This document shows positions 42,726 to 53,439 of a stretch of 64,000 bases of DNA, in pieces. The DNA is from Acanthochlamys bracteata. Taxonomy: Eukaryota > Streptophyta > Magnoliopsida > Pandanales > Velloziaceae. Made by a program: the position numbers and the translations under genes. The stretch covers positions 2,172,501 through 2,236,500 of the forward strand of contig CM034132.1 of the NCBI GenBank assembly GCA_019914995.1. The letters are read 5' to 3'. The notes under the pieces are model-generated. The model was not told the DNA's origin, searched no databases, and was given only the letters and a program-made list of their open reading frames with translations. Every line of letters starts with the position of its first letter. The stretch's first letter is position 1.

Positions 42726-44366
42726 GCTTCCTGTAACTAACTCCATAACAACCAATCCGTAGTCGTACACGTCAGCTTCAACGGTGGTGTTGCTGCTGCT
42801 GCTGTTGTTGTTACAGGTAACGGGGAAGTCTGAAATTCTTGGTTCGAAGTCTTCGCCGAGAAGAACGTTGGATGCCACTAGATGACCATGAACGAGAGGT
42901 TTTGTTGAACCAATCCATCCTTGGTGGAGGAAAGCTAAACCACGAGCTATTCCTAATGCGATTCTGTGCCGTGTTGGCCAGTCTGCACCTGCAGCAGCAG
43001 CCACAGGTTGTGATGGCTTATCATTGGTGTTGTTGCTGCTGCTGCTGCTGCGGTTAAAACATTGTTCTTGTAGGCAGTGGTGTTGATCCCAGGTTTCAGT
43101 GCTCCAGTCGTCGATATCGGGTTGCCCTGCAGGGAGTTCATAGAGCCAACGGTGGAGATCGCCACGCTCCATGTACTCGTAAAGTACAAGTTTTTCCTTT
43201 CCAGTGATGCAGTAGCCGAGCAGTGGTAGAAGGTTCGGGTGCTGAAGCTTCGAAAGGTCACGAAAAACAGCAGCTGCTTCATGTTCGTCGATGCCTTCTG
43301 CGGCGTTGAGCACACGTACCACTGCATGAAACTCACCGGGGAGAACACAACGGTACAACGGACCGCTCCGACCTCCATCAGCCAACTGAGATTCACGCCC
43401 GAACCATGATGTCGCTATTGCGAGGTCTTTAAAGGTTAGCTTCATTAATGGTTTTTCAAACACCACCACTGGTGAAGATCTCTTCGCTTGATTCACCCAG
43501 CTTGCCTCTGCTACCATTGCCCCTGTTTCTATTTTCTCTTCCTTCTTTATTCTCCATTTCTGTTTTCTTTTTACAACAAAACATACACCTATGAACAGAG
43601 AGAACAGAAACATTACAGAAATAGCTGTAAAGACTCCAGCTTTGATTGCCTTAGATTTCTTGTTTGGCTTCTGTTGTTTCTTATATATATCATGCGTTTC
43701 ATGATAAAAAGAAGTATGCGAATGTGATTTCGATGGAGAAGCGATCGAAGAAAATGTTAATGAACCAGCTCTGATGAAAGTAGAGCTCCCAAATTTCTTC
43801 AACAGATTAGAGTCTACCTGTCCGGTGAAGTTGTTATACGAGATGTTGAGAAAATCCAATCCTTCAAGAGGTGGAAAATCATCTGGGAAACTTCCATTCA
43901 TGGAATTGTTCGACAAGTCTAGTTTCTTCAATCCACGGAGAATTTTCATTCCTTCAGCTCTGGTGAATCGGTTGTTTGAGAGATTCAATGCACGGAGAGA
44001 GTGATAGTTACCAGGATTAAACCGTAGTGCTCCGCCGAAACGGTTTCCGGCAAGATTTACATCAACAAGGGATGAGGCAGACCATAAACTTCCTGGAATA
44101 GAACCTTGAAGAGAGTTACCTGAAAGATCAAGCTTGTGAAGATAAGATAAATTTCTCAGAATTCCCCACGACACGCTTCCCGTGAGATTCTTTGCTGGAA
44201 AATCGATCTCCGTACAGTTGACATCAAGAAACCCGAATCCGGTCACCGAACTGAAGGCTTGTCCGATCAACTCGATATCTGTTGTGCTGCAGGGCTGCTC
44301 TGCCAAGGCTGCAAAAGATATCGTAGATATAATCAACACTACTAGATAACTCCATACAACCTCCAT
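42672..44366 (-). CDS. LRR receptor pseudokinase, CaMRLK/MEE62-like, truncated
   Basis: Intronless, 564 codons. Signal peptide (1-22), an N-terminal cap with CSTTDIELIGQAFSSVTGF, about five LRRs (60-190), a membrane span near 243-266 (AIKAGVFTAISVMFLF onward) and a kinase-like domain from about 310. Kinase landmarks are altered: the lysine strand reads HAVVRVL, the HRD place reads VHGHLVASNVLL, the DFG place reads DFP. This makes it a likely pseudokinase, as known for this family. The domain stops after YDYGLVVMELVTGS. The last 18 codons are antisense copia RT, and the final lobe with the LCTAESP-type block is missing. It may still give a membrane protein with a shortened C-lobe, or it may be a pseudogene. 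It best matches At5g45800 (MEE62) from memory, which fits the neighbours. Two CAG/CAA repeat runs code poly-Ser/Asn tracts. Confidence 0.85.
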   Translation of the reverse strand: MEVVWSYLVVLIISTISFAALAEQPCSTTDIELIGQAFSSVTGFGFLDVNCTEIDFPAKNLTGSVSWGILRNLSYLHKLDLSGNSLQGSIPGSLWSASSLVDVNLAGNRFGGALRFNPGNYHSLRALNLSNNRFTRAEGMKILRGLKKLDLSNNSMNGSFPDDFPPLEGLDFLNISYNNFTGQVDSNLLKKFGSSTFIRAGSLTFSSIASPSKSHSHTSFYHETHDIYKKQQKPNKKSKAIKAGVFTAISVMFLFSLFIGVCFVVKRKQKWRIKKEEKIETGAMVAEASWVNQAKRSSPVVVFEKPLMKLTFKDLAIATSWFGRESQLADGGRSGPLYRCVLPGEFHAVVRVLNAAEGIDEHEAAAVFRDLSKLQHPNLLPLLGYCITGKEKLVLYEYMERGDLHRWLYELPAGQPDIDDWSTETWDQHHCLQEQCFNRSSSSSNNTNDKPSQPVAAAAGADWPTRHRIALGIARGLAFLHQGWIGSTKPLVHGHLVASNVLLGEDFEPRISDFPVTCNNNSSSSNTTVEADVYDYGLVVMELVTGSVTPRRLLQSIQRFLQQL

Positions 44367-44773
44367 CTCTGCAAAAAAGAAAGAATGGGTAGAGAAAGAA
44401 AGAGAACTCTGCTTTGGTTAAATGTGTTATTTAGGATTAGGCAAACGGCGCTTAGGTTCATGGGAGTTGTTTATCCATCAACAACTAAACCATTAGTTAA
44501 TTACCGTCTTTTGGAACTTAGCTGTATACTAGAGAAGGCGGGAGGATGAAGTGACAAACTAACAATTGGTGGTGGGTTCAATTCAAAACTTGAATTAAAT
44601 TACAGGGACTCCCTGACCCTGCAGTAATTCAATTTTTTCATGGATTTGGTTCTGTTTGTTTGTTGGTCTGACGAATTCTGATCAAATAATAAGAGTTCAT
44701 GTAAGTAGTAAATTGTGACAAACCAAATAAATGCACGATGCACTGCTACGCTGAAACCAAACAGTCTAAAGGT

Positions 44774-45010
44774 GCGTTTGGCTTTCTATTTTTTTAAAAA
44801 AATTTTTAATTTTTAATTTTATATTTTTAATATATATTATAAATATTTTAAAAAAATTTAAAAAAATTTAAAAAATATAAAAAAAATTTAACTAATTAAA
44901 ATTTTTTATTCATATTTTTATTATTTTTTTTAAAATAAAAAGTATAAACTTTTTTTTTATTTTTTAAAATTTTGAAAAAATTTTTATTTTATAAATAATT
45001 TCAAACGAAC
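44774..45010. repeat. MITE-like AT-rich element
   Basis: Left end GCGTTTGGCTTTCTATTTTT and inverted right end GTTCGTTTGAAATTATTTAT give matching termini; the centre is almost only A and T. Confidence 0.55.
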
Positions 45011-45212
45011 TCTAAAACGAGAGCTACAAATGCATGAGACGGCCCACGACCTTTATTAGTAGCCATTTGTTCACGGGAATACTGGGCTTAGAATACAACA
45101 TAGAGAGAGATTAGAAATATTTGAAGTCAATATAAATCTTCAAAATTAAAATATGTAGGTAGTATTTTGTACTAAATAGATAGCATATTTGGATTACTAA
45201 ATAGATACTATG

Positions 45213-45415
45213 TAAGTGTTGGGTTCAAAAGTCGAGTAAATTAGTTTTACATTAAATAAAATAAACTTAAAATATGGCTAATATTTTTATAATCTATTGG
45301 CTTAAATATTTAGATATATTAAATTTTTTAGTGTATGATTCTAACTATTAGATATTTTATTTTGATTAATTTTTTCGATATTGTATCTTTCTAATAAGAT
45401 ATCTAGATCCAAGTT
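45213..45415 (+). repeat. LTR-like repeat, inverted relative to copies at 1.1-1.9 kb
   Basis: Starts TGTTGGGTTCAAAAG. Its inverse contains TTAGAAAGATACAATATC followed by AATAAAATATCT, seen also at about 1148-1190. A candidate solo LTR. Confidence 0.4.
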
Positions 45416-46532
45416 TAGCTAAAAGCTCTATGCACGTAATAGCTTTCACTATAGATTTTTTTAAAGTGTGAACGAGAATGCAGAGCAAGTTAGATTCTAA
45501 TGACTAGCTCTTGATTAAGCACAACAGGTGCGCAGACGAGACGACGGTGTGCAGGTGAGGCGATCAGCATATATTATATCTTTATTTGGTACGATAAGCA
45601 AATTAGAGCAGCGTGATTCATGAGTTTTTGTATGACTAATGATAATTTAGAACAAATTGAGTTCTGAATGGTGTCAGAAGCTAAGCGACTGAATTTCAAA
45701 AAAATTGACATATTTGTGTGCATAAAATATTCAAATTAAAAAAATAAAAAATGACTTATTCTTAACAGAAGATTATTACATTCAAATAGTGAGTAGATAA
45801 GATAGAAAATATTAGAGAGTTTTATAAATTAATAATTTAAATTTTTTGATTGGATTATTTATAATATAGTCCGAATTATTTATATGTATTATTTTATGTT
45901 TTTAATACACTATCTTCCTAACAGTAAAGGCAAGTAAGTACGAAGTAAAATACATATGACAGGAACGGTTATACAGTATCAGCCAACGTGTTTCCTTTGT
46001 ATTTGTTACATTATCTTCTCCTTTGCGAATAGTGAATACTATATGAGAAGAATATGATCAAAACGCAAAAGTTGTTTCAACTGTCGATAGTCAAACACTG
46101 ATAGGTTGCGGCCCATTTCCATGGGCCGCCCATAATAATCGTTGAACTACACTTTTATACTTTAAACATGTTTTATATCACTTCTATATTTAATAGTTTT
46201 ACTTTTAGATTTGAATTAAATTATTTTATATATTTAAATAGTATTTAGAAATTTATTTTTATTATATTTTAAATTTTTTTTAATTTAATTTAAATTTATT
46301 TATATATTTTAATTACTAATTTGAATTTTATTTCTATTGAACAGAATTTTAATTTGTAAAAATTACTTTCATATCAACGGTCAGCGAGATGGCAAATATG
46401 AATCCATGACTTCGTTGCATCCATAATGAATTGGCTCTTACGTTGCACAGCCTTCAATCAAAGTCAATCTACGCATGCATCCATTTATTTACCCACCTGC
46501 AACACTATCAGCAAAGCCTTCTTTAAATCAGG

Positions 46533-47078
46533 CACGTGACGATTAGGGACTTCGCCATTCACTCCAATAATGAATGAAATGAATATTCTTTTATAATTCC
46601 CTTCTAAATAGAGAATCAACTAAGAAGCACAGGAGATATTCTTTCTCACAAAGAAAAAATTCCAGATGAACTAAAGTCCGACCTACACTCAGTAGCGGTT
46701 CCTATTCTGCCCCCTTTCGCTATCACTGATCGACATCACCGCCGGTAGTTGGACTTGTTTGAAATTCTTATTATCAACAACAAACTTCAAATTATTTCGA
46801 TGATAATAATTTCAATGCCATTTTCTTCTTCTGTTTGCGTTAGCGAAGAATTACACTTTTGTTTTATTTGCTTCTCATCACGGACAGCTGTACGATCCAA
46901 TCGAACAGCTACTCCACGCGACCTCGAAGAACACTCTGGCTCCACTACGATTTCTTCTCATATTGAGTTACAACCGTCTGATTTGAAACTTGTAGGGTTG
47001 ATATAAAATCCCGTGTTAATACACGTGAACGGCACCGTTTCCCCATCTTCCTTGCTCGCCCGTGAATTGTTGACGTGG
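46533..47078 (+). promoter_or_regulatory. G-box/ABRE-like elements upstream of the CIPK
   Basis: CACGTG occurs at 46533-46538 (context GGCACGTGAC) and 47022-47027 (ACACGTGAAC), and GACGTGG at 47072-47078. These are cores bound by bZIP and bHLH factors in abscisic-acid, stress and light responses. They lie within 1 kb of the CIPK start. Function is inferred only from the motif. Confidence 0.4.
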
Positions 47079-47411
47079 TGCTCGCAGCGTAACAAACCGA
47101 AACGAATAAGCAAACTCTATTATGTGTAATTTCATTAATTAAAAAGGGCTAAATTGCATTAAACGAGATAGCTAATAATACGTAACAGGAGATTTTAGAT
47201 ATCACGTTTACGTAAAAGCCCTTAGTTAGTTATGGATATTACATAATAAACAGGCCCGTGATGGCGTCACGGAGCATGGCTCGTTATTAGCTCAAGACAA
47301 CAAACGCGAATATTTGCAAACCGCATTGAAGACAATTAATTCGGGAACAACAAAAAGAAAAAAAACCACAAACGAACGCCGTAATCATCTTCTCTTGTTG
47401 CATCAATCTCC

Positions 47412-47441
47412 ATGGTCTCTTTCTTGTTCTCCTCCTTCTGA
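47412..47441 (+). other. Short uORF in the CIPK leader
   Basis: An ATG 46 bases before the CIPK start opens a nine-residue frame, MVSFLFSSF, ending TGA at 47439-47441. If the transcript begins upstream of it, it could dampen translation. The transcript start is not visible. Confidence 0.35.
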
Positions 47442-47457
47442 AACCAAACGGCAAGCG

Positions 47458-48927
47458 ATGGCAGCAAAAACCGGAATACCACCATCGTTGAGATCTCCAC
47501 CACAATCACCTCAACGACAACAATCATTACCAACTTCACCATCCAGCGATCGAAAGCCACTTCTTCTCGGGAAGTTCGAAGTAGGCAAGCTTCTCGGGCA
47601 AGGTAATTTCGCTAAAGTATACCATGCTCGGAACGCTCTTACTAACGAGAGCGTTGCGATTAAGGTTTTGGATAAGGAGAAGATTCTGAAGAGCGGACTT
47701 GTTGCTCATATTAAGCGTGAGATTGCGATTCTTCGCCGTGTTCGGCACCCGAATATTGTTCAGTTGTTTGAAGTTATGGCGACGAGGACCAAGATCTATT
47801 TTGTTATGGAGTTTGTTCGAGGCGGCGAGTTGTTTGCGAGGGTTGCTAAGGGACGGTTGCGTGAGGATTTGGCCAGGAAGTATTTCCAGCAGTTGATTTC
47901 CGCCGTTGCTTTCTGTCACGCTCGCGGTGTTTATCACCGTGATCTTAAGCCGGAGAACCTTCTCGTCGATGAAAACGGCGATCTTAAAGTCTCTGATTTC
48001 GGCCTTTCCGCTGTCTCTGATCAGCTCCGTGCTGATGGGTTGTTTCATACTTTCTGTGGCACGCCGGCGTACGTTGCTCCTGAAGTTCTTGCTCGAAAAG
48101 GCTACGATGCGGCGAAAGCTGATATATGGTCTTGCGGTGTGATTTTGTTTGTGTTAATGGCTGGTCATCTTCCATTCCACGACAGCAATATCATGGCTAT
48201 GTACAAGAAAATCTATAGGGGAGAGTTCCGGTGCCCGCGTTGGTTCTCACCGGAGCTTGCGAGATTTGTTAACCGTTTGCTTGATACAAATCCCCAAACA
48301 AGGATAACTATTCCACAAATCATGGAGAACAAATGGTTCAAGAAAGGTTTCCAGCCGGTTAAGTTTTATGTTGAGAACGATAGGTGTTACAGCTTCGATG
48401 ACATAGATACACCGCAATCTCAACCACCGCCATCGCCGTCGGCCGACTCGGAGTCAGAGTCAGAATCTGAAAGCGCTTCTACTTTTGCTGAGGTACAGAA
48501 GAGGAAGCTGGGGTTGCCGAGGCCAGCAAGTTTGAATGCGTTTGATATCATTTCCTTCTCTCCGGGTTTCGATCTGTCCGGCTTGTTTGAAGAGAGGGGA
48601 GAGGAATCTAGGTTTGTCTCAGGCGAGCCGGTTTCCAAGATAGTCTCAAAATTGGAGGAGATTGCTAAAATTGTCAGCTTTACAGTGAGGAAGAAGGATT
48701 GCCAGGTCAGCTTGGAAGGGACTAGAGAAAGTGTGAAAGGGCCATTGACCATTGCCGCTGAGATCTTTGAGTTGACACCGTCGCTTGTTGTGGTCGAGGT
48801 AAAGAAGAAAGCAGGGGACAAGTCAGAGTACGAGGACTTCTGTAATAGGGAGCTGAAGCCTGGGTTACAGAATCTCATGTACGGTCATTCAGCAACACCG
48901 GTGAATATAGCTTCAGATACAGAGTAG
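47458..48927 (+). CDS. CBL-interacting protein kinase, CIPK12/18/19 group
   Basis: Calcium-signalling Ser/Thr kinase (SnRK3) activated by CBL sensors. Intronless, 489 residues. A Pro/Ser-rich N-terminus (1-35) precedes the kinase: LLGQGNFAKVY, Lys69, HRDLKPEN from 160, DFG 180-182, and the activation loop ending FCGTPAYVAPEVLARKGYD. Then an acidic Ser/Glu repeat linker, the NAF motif (NAF 360-362 in ASLNAFDIISFSPGFDLSGL), and the PPI motif for PP2C binding (VSKLEEIAKIVSFTVRKKDC). The frame is open upstream to 47314 but without an ATG, so the start at 47458 (GCGATGG) is taken. Intronless structure and the linker length fit the CIPK12/18/19 clade. All catalytic and regulatory motifs look intact. 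Confidence 0.95.
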   Translation: MAAKTGIPPSLRSPPQSPQRQQSLPTSPSSDRKPLLLGKFEVGKLLGQGNFAKVYHARNALTNESVAIKVLDKEKILKSGLVAHIKREIAILRRVRHPNIVQLFEVMATRTKIYFVMEFVRGGELFARVAKGRLREDLARKYFQQLISAVAFCHARGVYHRDLKPENLLVDENGDLKVSDFGLSAVSDQLRADGLFHTFCGTPAYVAPEVLARKGYDAAKADIWSCGVILFVLMAGHLPFHDSNIMAMYKKIYRGEFRCPRWFSPELARFVNRLLDTNPQTRITIPQIMENKWFKKGFQPVKFYVENDRCYSFDDIDTPQSQPPPSPSADSESESESESASTFAEVQKRKLGLPRPASLNAFDIISFSPGFDLSGLFEERGEESRFVSGEPVSKIVSKLEEIAKIVSFTVRKKDCQVSLEGTRESVKGPLTIAAEIFELTPSLVVVEVKKKAGDKSEYEDFCNRELKPGLQNLMYGHSATPVNIASDTE

Positions 48928-51900
48928 AAGGAAAAGAGTAACATTCCTTTTCATTGTTCCCTATTCAAGCTTTAGATTCCACATATGTGCATATTCTTTG
49001 TTATTCTGTATCGGAGTACTTTTTGGTATGGAAATATATGTTTGGAGAATTTATTAGATGTTGCAAAGTAGCATCTTGAAATGGAGCTTAGGATTATCAT
49101 TTGTCTGTTTCAATGAGGTCTTACCACTTTTCACACCCATTGAGAATTTGAAAGATTGATTCTTGAAAGATGCTGCATTAGTTGGAATCATTTGCTGCAT
49201 GTAGTTCATGAAAATTTGGTTGCAGCTCTATACTCTTGTTTCCAATGATTGCAAAGCATAAGAAATTTGTTTTGGAAAGTTCACGGCTATACCTTAGCAA
49301 AATATCTAAGTATGGGCGAGCGTACTAAGAAATCATGGTGAAGCTAATGCAGCGCTGCAGCATCTTTGGTAGCCCATAATCACTTGTACTATGAAGTTTT
49401 TTTTTCCAAACATGAATAACATTACATATAATGCATTTTCTTCAACTGTTATCAGCCTTTAAGTATGACTTGTTAATGTGTCTATGAAAGTCCTCTCTTT
49501 TGTTCTATAGTTGATGCCATCCCAATGCTAAGGATGACTTCTAAGGCAAATATATCAACTTGTTGCATTGTATTTAGGAAAATATATCAACGAACAACAC
49601 AAAATGGTGAAATGACACAAGGGTTTCTTTTGACTATATTACATTTCATGAAAATAACAAAAGCTTTTCCATTGCAGTACGTAGTTTTGAAGGGCTTTCG
49701 TGTTTGATGTTTAGGAAGAAGCAAGAAAATCAATTGATTACAAAGACATGTAACTATTCTGAAAAGAAACCATTAATATGAAAATGCAACAATATTTGTG
49801 AATCTGTTTCTGTTTGTCTGAAGGTCCTTTTCAGCTTGCTTGTCGATTTTGTCATCTTTGCTTTCTATAAAGAAGAATCGACCTATTGGCTATGTTGATA
49901 CTTCACTTGATTATTATCGTACAAGGATTTTTTTGCATCGACCTATTTTCTTAAGTTTGTCCAACCATTTAATTTCAATTTGACGGCAAAACAAGGGCGT
50001 TCCCCATTTAGTTTCCCTATTACATGTAGCTGGCAGAACTCTTTATAGTCACCTGAAATCAGTAGCTGGAGTTTCTACTCTAGGTTTAATTGGTTAATTC
50101 ATAATTCTTCCTTCAATCATAGACAAATTCGGTTTAACTTTCTATTTATTCCTGCTAGTTGGTTGTATGCTATGTTTTCTATAATGTAAAAGAAACCTCA
50201 TAAAAACCATTAGGTAGATGATGAGTCTTCTAGATTAGATTGTAGCAATGATTTTTAAGTAGGCAGGAAAACTTGATCACCAGTATTGGATTTCTTGTGG
50301 TCCCTGCATATGGCATCTCTAGATATTATAGTGCAGATCGGTTAGGCATAGTGCAAATTAGATGGAATCAATTGTTGTGTCAGTAGTTTTTTGTTTAAAA
50401 TATCATTGTCAATTATGTTGTAACCTGTAAGCATGACATCTTTTCATGATTTTTCGTCTAAATAAGTTAAAATTAGGACTAATTAAGATTTTTTCATATA
50501 GCTTATGACTTTTAGGTGAAGCATTCTATCAAAGTTTGGTGTAATTCTTGTATTATTGTACACAAAAACTTTACAGCGTCTAGCGATGGTGTTCAGTCTG
50601 TGCTTGATGAAATTTGCTTCTGTGCTTGTGTGTTTTCTGCTTTGGTAGAGAAGTAACCGTTAGTTTTCTGTGCTTGATGAACATGATCTGACCAGATTAG
50701 TATTACTTCCTGAATTCACATGTTCAAATCTGACAACCCTCCCAAGAATGCAGTTGTTTATCTAGTCCCTTTTCTCATCTCCTGTATATACAGAAATGTA
50801 ATCTCTCGCATTCTTTATCTGTATTTACGTACTTGGGGAAGAAATTCTTTATCTGTTGCTCAGCATTTCACTGCTATCATTTGAAGGTGAAATATGAGTT
50901 TCTCCGAAAGTTGAGAAACTTGCTGGACTTCCTTTTTAATTAAAGAGTGACAGATGTTTCAATCTTGTGTTGTCTCTATTTTGCAACAGTTAAGGGTTAG
51001 AATGCAAATGGAGCCCAACAAGAAACTAACAATAGATGGTAGCTCTGGGATCTTCTTGAAATATCTGGTGTAGGAATTTGGAGAAATTATGCATTTTCAT
51101 CTGGTAGCTTAATTTGGCTCACTGCCAAATTTTGTCCGTTCTGATATGGTCCATAAGGATGAAATGAACATGTTATCTGTTCGGTGTCATTTTGTGCTCA
51201 ATCTTCCAACCACAATCACAAGCTTCAATGATCACTTTCATGTTTTGTCTCATTACTGATGAAATTTGTACAAATATAACAAACGAATGATGTATACTTC
51301 TATCTATCTTTCGAACACTATTTATATACTTAATTAAAAAATAGAACTACAGATACCCATTTTTTGGTATAATTTTATTAAAGACGTATTTTAAATACAC
51401 GTAATTGAGTTTCACGAAAAATAAAATTTTGGATCTCTAGTTAGGTTACGTTCTGATTAGTAGCATGTAGAATTTAATAAGCTATAATTAAATTAATAAC
51501 TTAGGGCACTCAAATAAAAAAATAAATTAGCTAATTTAAAAATAGACCAATAATTCATTTTGATAAAGTCATTTTATGTGAAAGAAATATATTGACAAAA
51601 CAAAAAGTGCTTAAGGCCCCATTTGGCATTGTATTTGAAAAAAATAGCTTTTTAATTTTCCACAATAAAAAGAGAGCCGTCCGCCTATCGATGACCGAGC
51701 CGGTCCATATTTTTTAATAAATATTTTATAATTATATAGATAAAAATTATATATAATAAAAATTTTTATTATATATTTTTATTATTTTTTAAAAATAAAT
51801 AAAATAAGATTTATTTTTTTAAAAAATAAAATATTTTATATTTAAAAAAAATTATATTTTTATAAGCACTATCAAATGCCGTCTAAACGGTACTCGAGGA

Positions 51901-52080
51901 TTGCGGTGTAGTTTCTCGACCTTAAGAAACAAAAGAATCAAATAATTTTGCGAATCAAGTTGGGCCTCTTGTGGGTTGACATGTGTAACTTTGTACTTGT
52001 TGGCCCATTAACGAAAGCCTGTTACGACCCATTTATGGATTTGATTAACTTTTTCTGCTGATGCTGTTCATCATCGTTCC
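48928..52080. other. Long spacer after the CIPK
   Basis: The first 200-300 bases are probably 3' UTR. The rest to 51.3 kb has ordinary composition but no recognisable exon; the ORF at 49525-49707 has no resemblance. A MITE-like unit is at 51621-51880. Confidence 0.4.
51621..51880. repeat. MITE-like AT-rich element
   Basis: Ends ATTTGGCATTGTATTTG and, inverted, GGCATTTGATAGTGCTTATA form the clearest inverted termini of this family in the window; the core is AT-rich. Confidence 0.6.
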
Positions 52081-52109
52081 GAATCGAGAATTTTTTCAGT
52101 AGAATCGCC

Positions 52110-52380
52110 ATGGTTAACGAAGAGGTCGGAACCAAGCTCGTTCGTCTTCTCTACTTCGTCGGTGCCGGAGGTATTCATCAACAATTAATTTCTCCCCGAT
52201 TCAACTTTTGTTAATGATTCTGATCACTTCGATCGGTTCTGGTTTCTGTTTGTTTCAGTAATTTGTACGAAGGGAATCAATCTCTGGCGAGACTATGAAA
52301 GAAAAGCTGCACTCAAGCAAGCTGAAGAATCTCATAGTTCTAACGAGATCGTTAATGGAGCAGCGGCAACGAAGTCTTAG
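52110..52380 (+). CDS. Small 60-residue protein, two exons
   Basis: Exons 52110-52170 and 52259-52380, with GT at 52171 and CAG before 52259, join in phase to 60 residues. The start ATG is in context GCCATGG. The protein has a short N-terminus (MVNEEVGTKLVR), one hydrophobic stretch (LLYFVGAGVICTKGINL, about 13-29), then a charged WRDYERKAALKQAEE segment likely to be helical. This looks like a single-pass membrane protein with a cytosolic basic-acidic tail. I have a vague memory of similar small unnamed plant proteins but no function. The clean intron, the joined phase and the absence of any damage favour a real gene. It is too short for most ORF screens. Confidence 0.75.
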
Positions 52381-53430
52381 TGATCCGGTAATGGCTCTCT
52401 CCTCTGTTCGTGCTTGTTTGTTGTTTTATGTTTTAATTTTACAACATTGTGATTCATCTCTATGAGTTGACTTGTTTGACTTTGGAAATGCTGTGATTCG
52501 ATAAGATGGGAATCACAGCTTCCCCTCGCGAGACAACTTGAAGGTGAATTGTTCTTCTGTTAGTTACTGCTAGTGAATTTGTACGAAGTTAGAGTTCATT
52601 AATTGAGATTACTACAACAACGATACTGTACTTTCATCACCTAACAATTTGTGCAAGCAATGAAATTCGAATCATAGATTTTGCTTATGCACCTCAAATG
52701 AAGACTATCGTGAACATTTTCTGATTCTTAGATTTTAAATCTAGGAAGCTAGCTTATTTGACCATCTGCGTAATGTCTTCCCGTGCTACTTGTATTTAAC
52801 AATCTATCTACTGCGTTGCATTTGTTTTCTATTTCTGAGAAAATCAGGATTCATTTCTTGCAATGAAAAAGGTGATGATATAAGATGTATGTTAGATTCA
52901 TGATATATGTGATGATATAAGGTATATGTGCGTTTATTAATGCTAGAGAGACGTGAGCAGAATATCAATTTCTCCACTGGATTTTTATCCTTGGTTTATT
53001 GAGGTAATTAGCCACACTGGGTAAACAGAAAATTTTAGCTTCCCGAACTAAACTGTTTGGTGAACCATAAAAGCTTAGTCAGTATGCTGTTGAATTGATG
53101 AAATGAATAGTTTCACCCTTGATAGCTTGGGCGGGATGTGAGGTGATTTGTTATATCAGTAGGCATATTCACTTTATTGTCTTTGTAGGTAGATGAGGGT
53201 ATTAAAGAATGTTAAAAATCTTACTTCAAATAAAGGAGAAGATAATGGGGATACAAATTTGTAACGCAGCTTGCTTCACTTCTAAAACTATAAGGACTAA
53301 AAAAGTGTGTTTGGATTGAGAGTAAATAAGATCATGCAAGAGAAAAGCAAGTTTCTGAAAAGGGTTCTGTCATTTTTGCTTGTGATGTTGTTATTTATTC
53401 TATCTGGTATGTCTAGATAATTGGTGGCAG
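52381..53430. other. Spacer with 3' flank of the small gene
   Basis: Includes probable 3' UTR and a near-repeat of TTAGATTCATGATATATGTGATGATATAAGGTATATGTG type sequence around 52870-52930. No gene found. Confidence 0.35.
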
Positions 53431-53439
53431 TGGAGGGAG

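Larger units (their letters stand above)
44390..46500. other. AT-rich spacer with repeats
   Basis: Includes a MITE-like unit (44774-45010) and an LTR-like copy (45213-45415). No gene seen. Confidence 0.4.

Noticed and set aside
42953..43396. Second minus-strand ORF inside the receptor gene
   Set aside because: Alternative frame of the CaMRLK-like kinase domain with no domain resemblance.
46749..47006. Plus-strand ORF of 85 codons before the CIPK
   Set aside because: Starts with a TTG, no family resemblance, lies in the likely promoter.
47314..47457. Longer CIPK frame starting before 47458
   Set aside because: The upstream codons contain no ATG and do not resemble CIPK N-termini; 47458 is the first ATG in frame with a good context.
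48420..48878. Minus-strand ORF of 152 codons
   Set aside because: Shadow of the CIPK regulatory region, produced by its codon bias.
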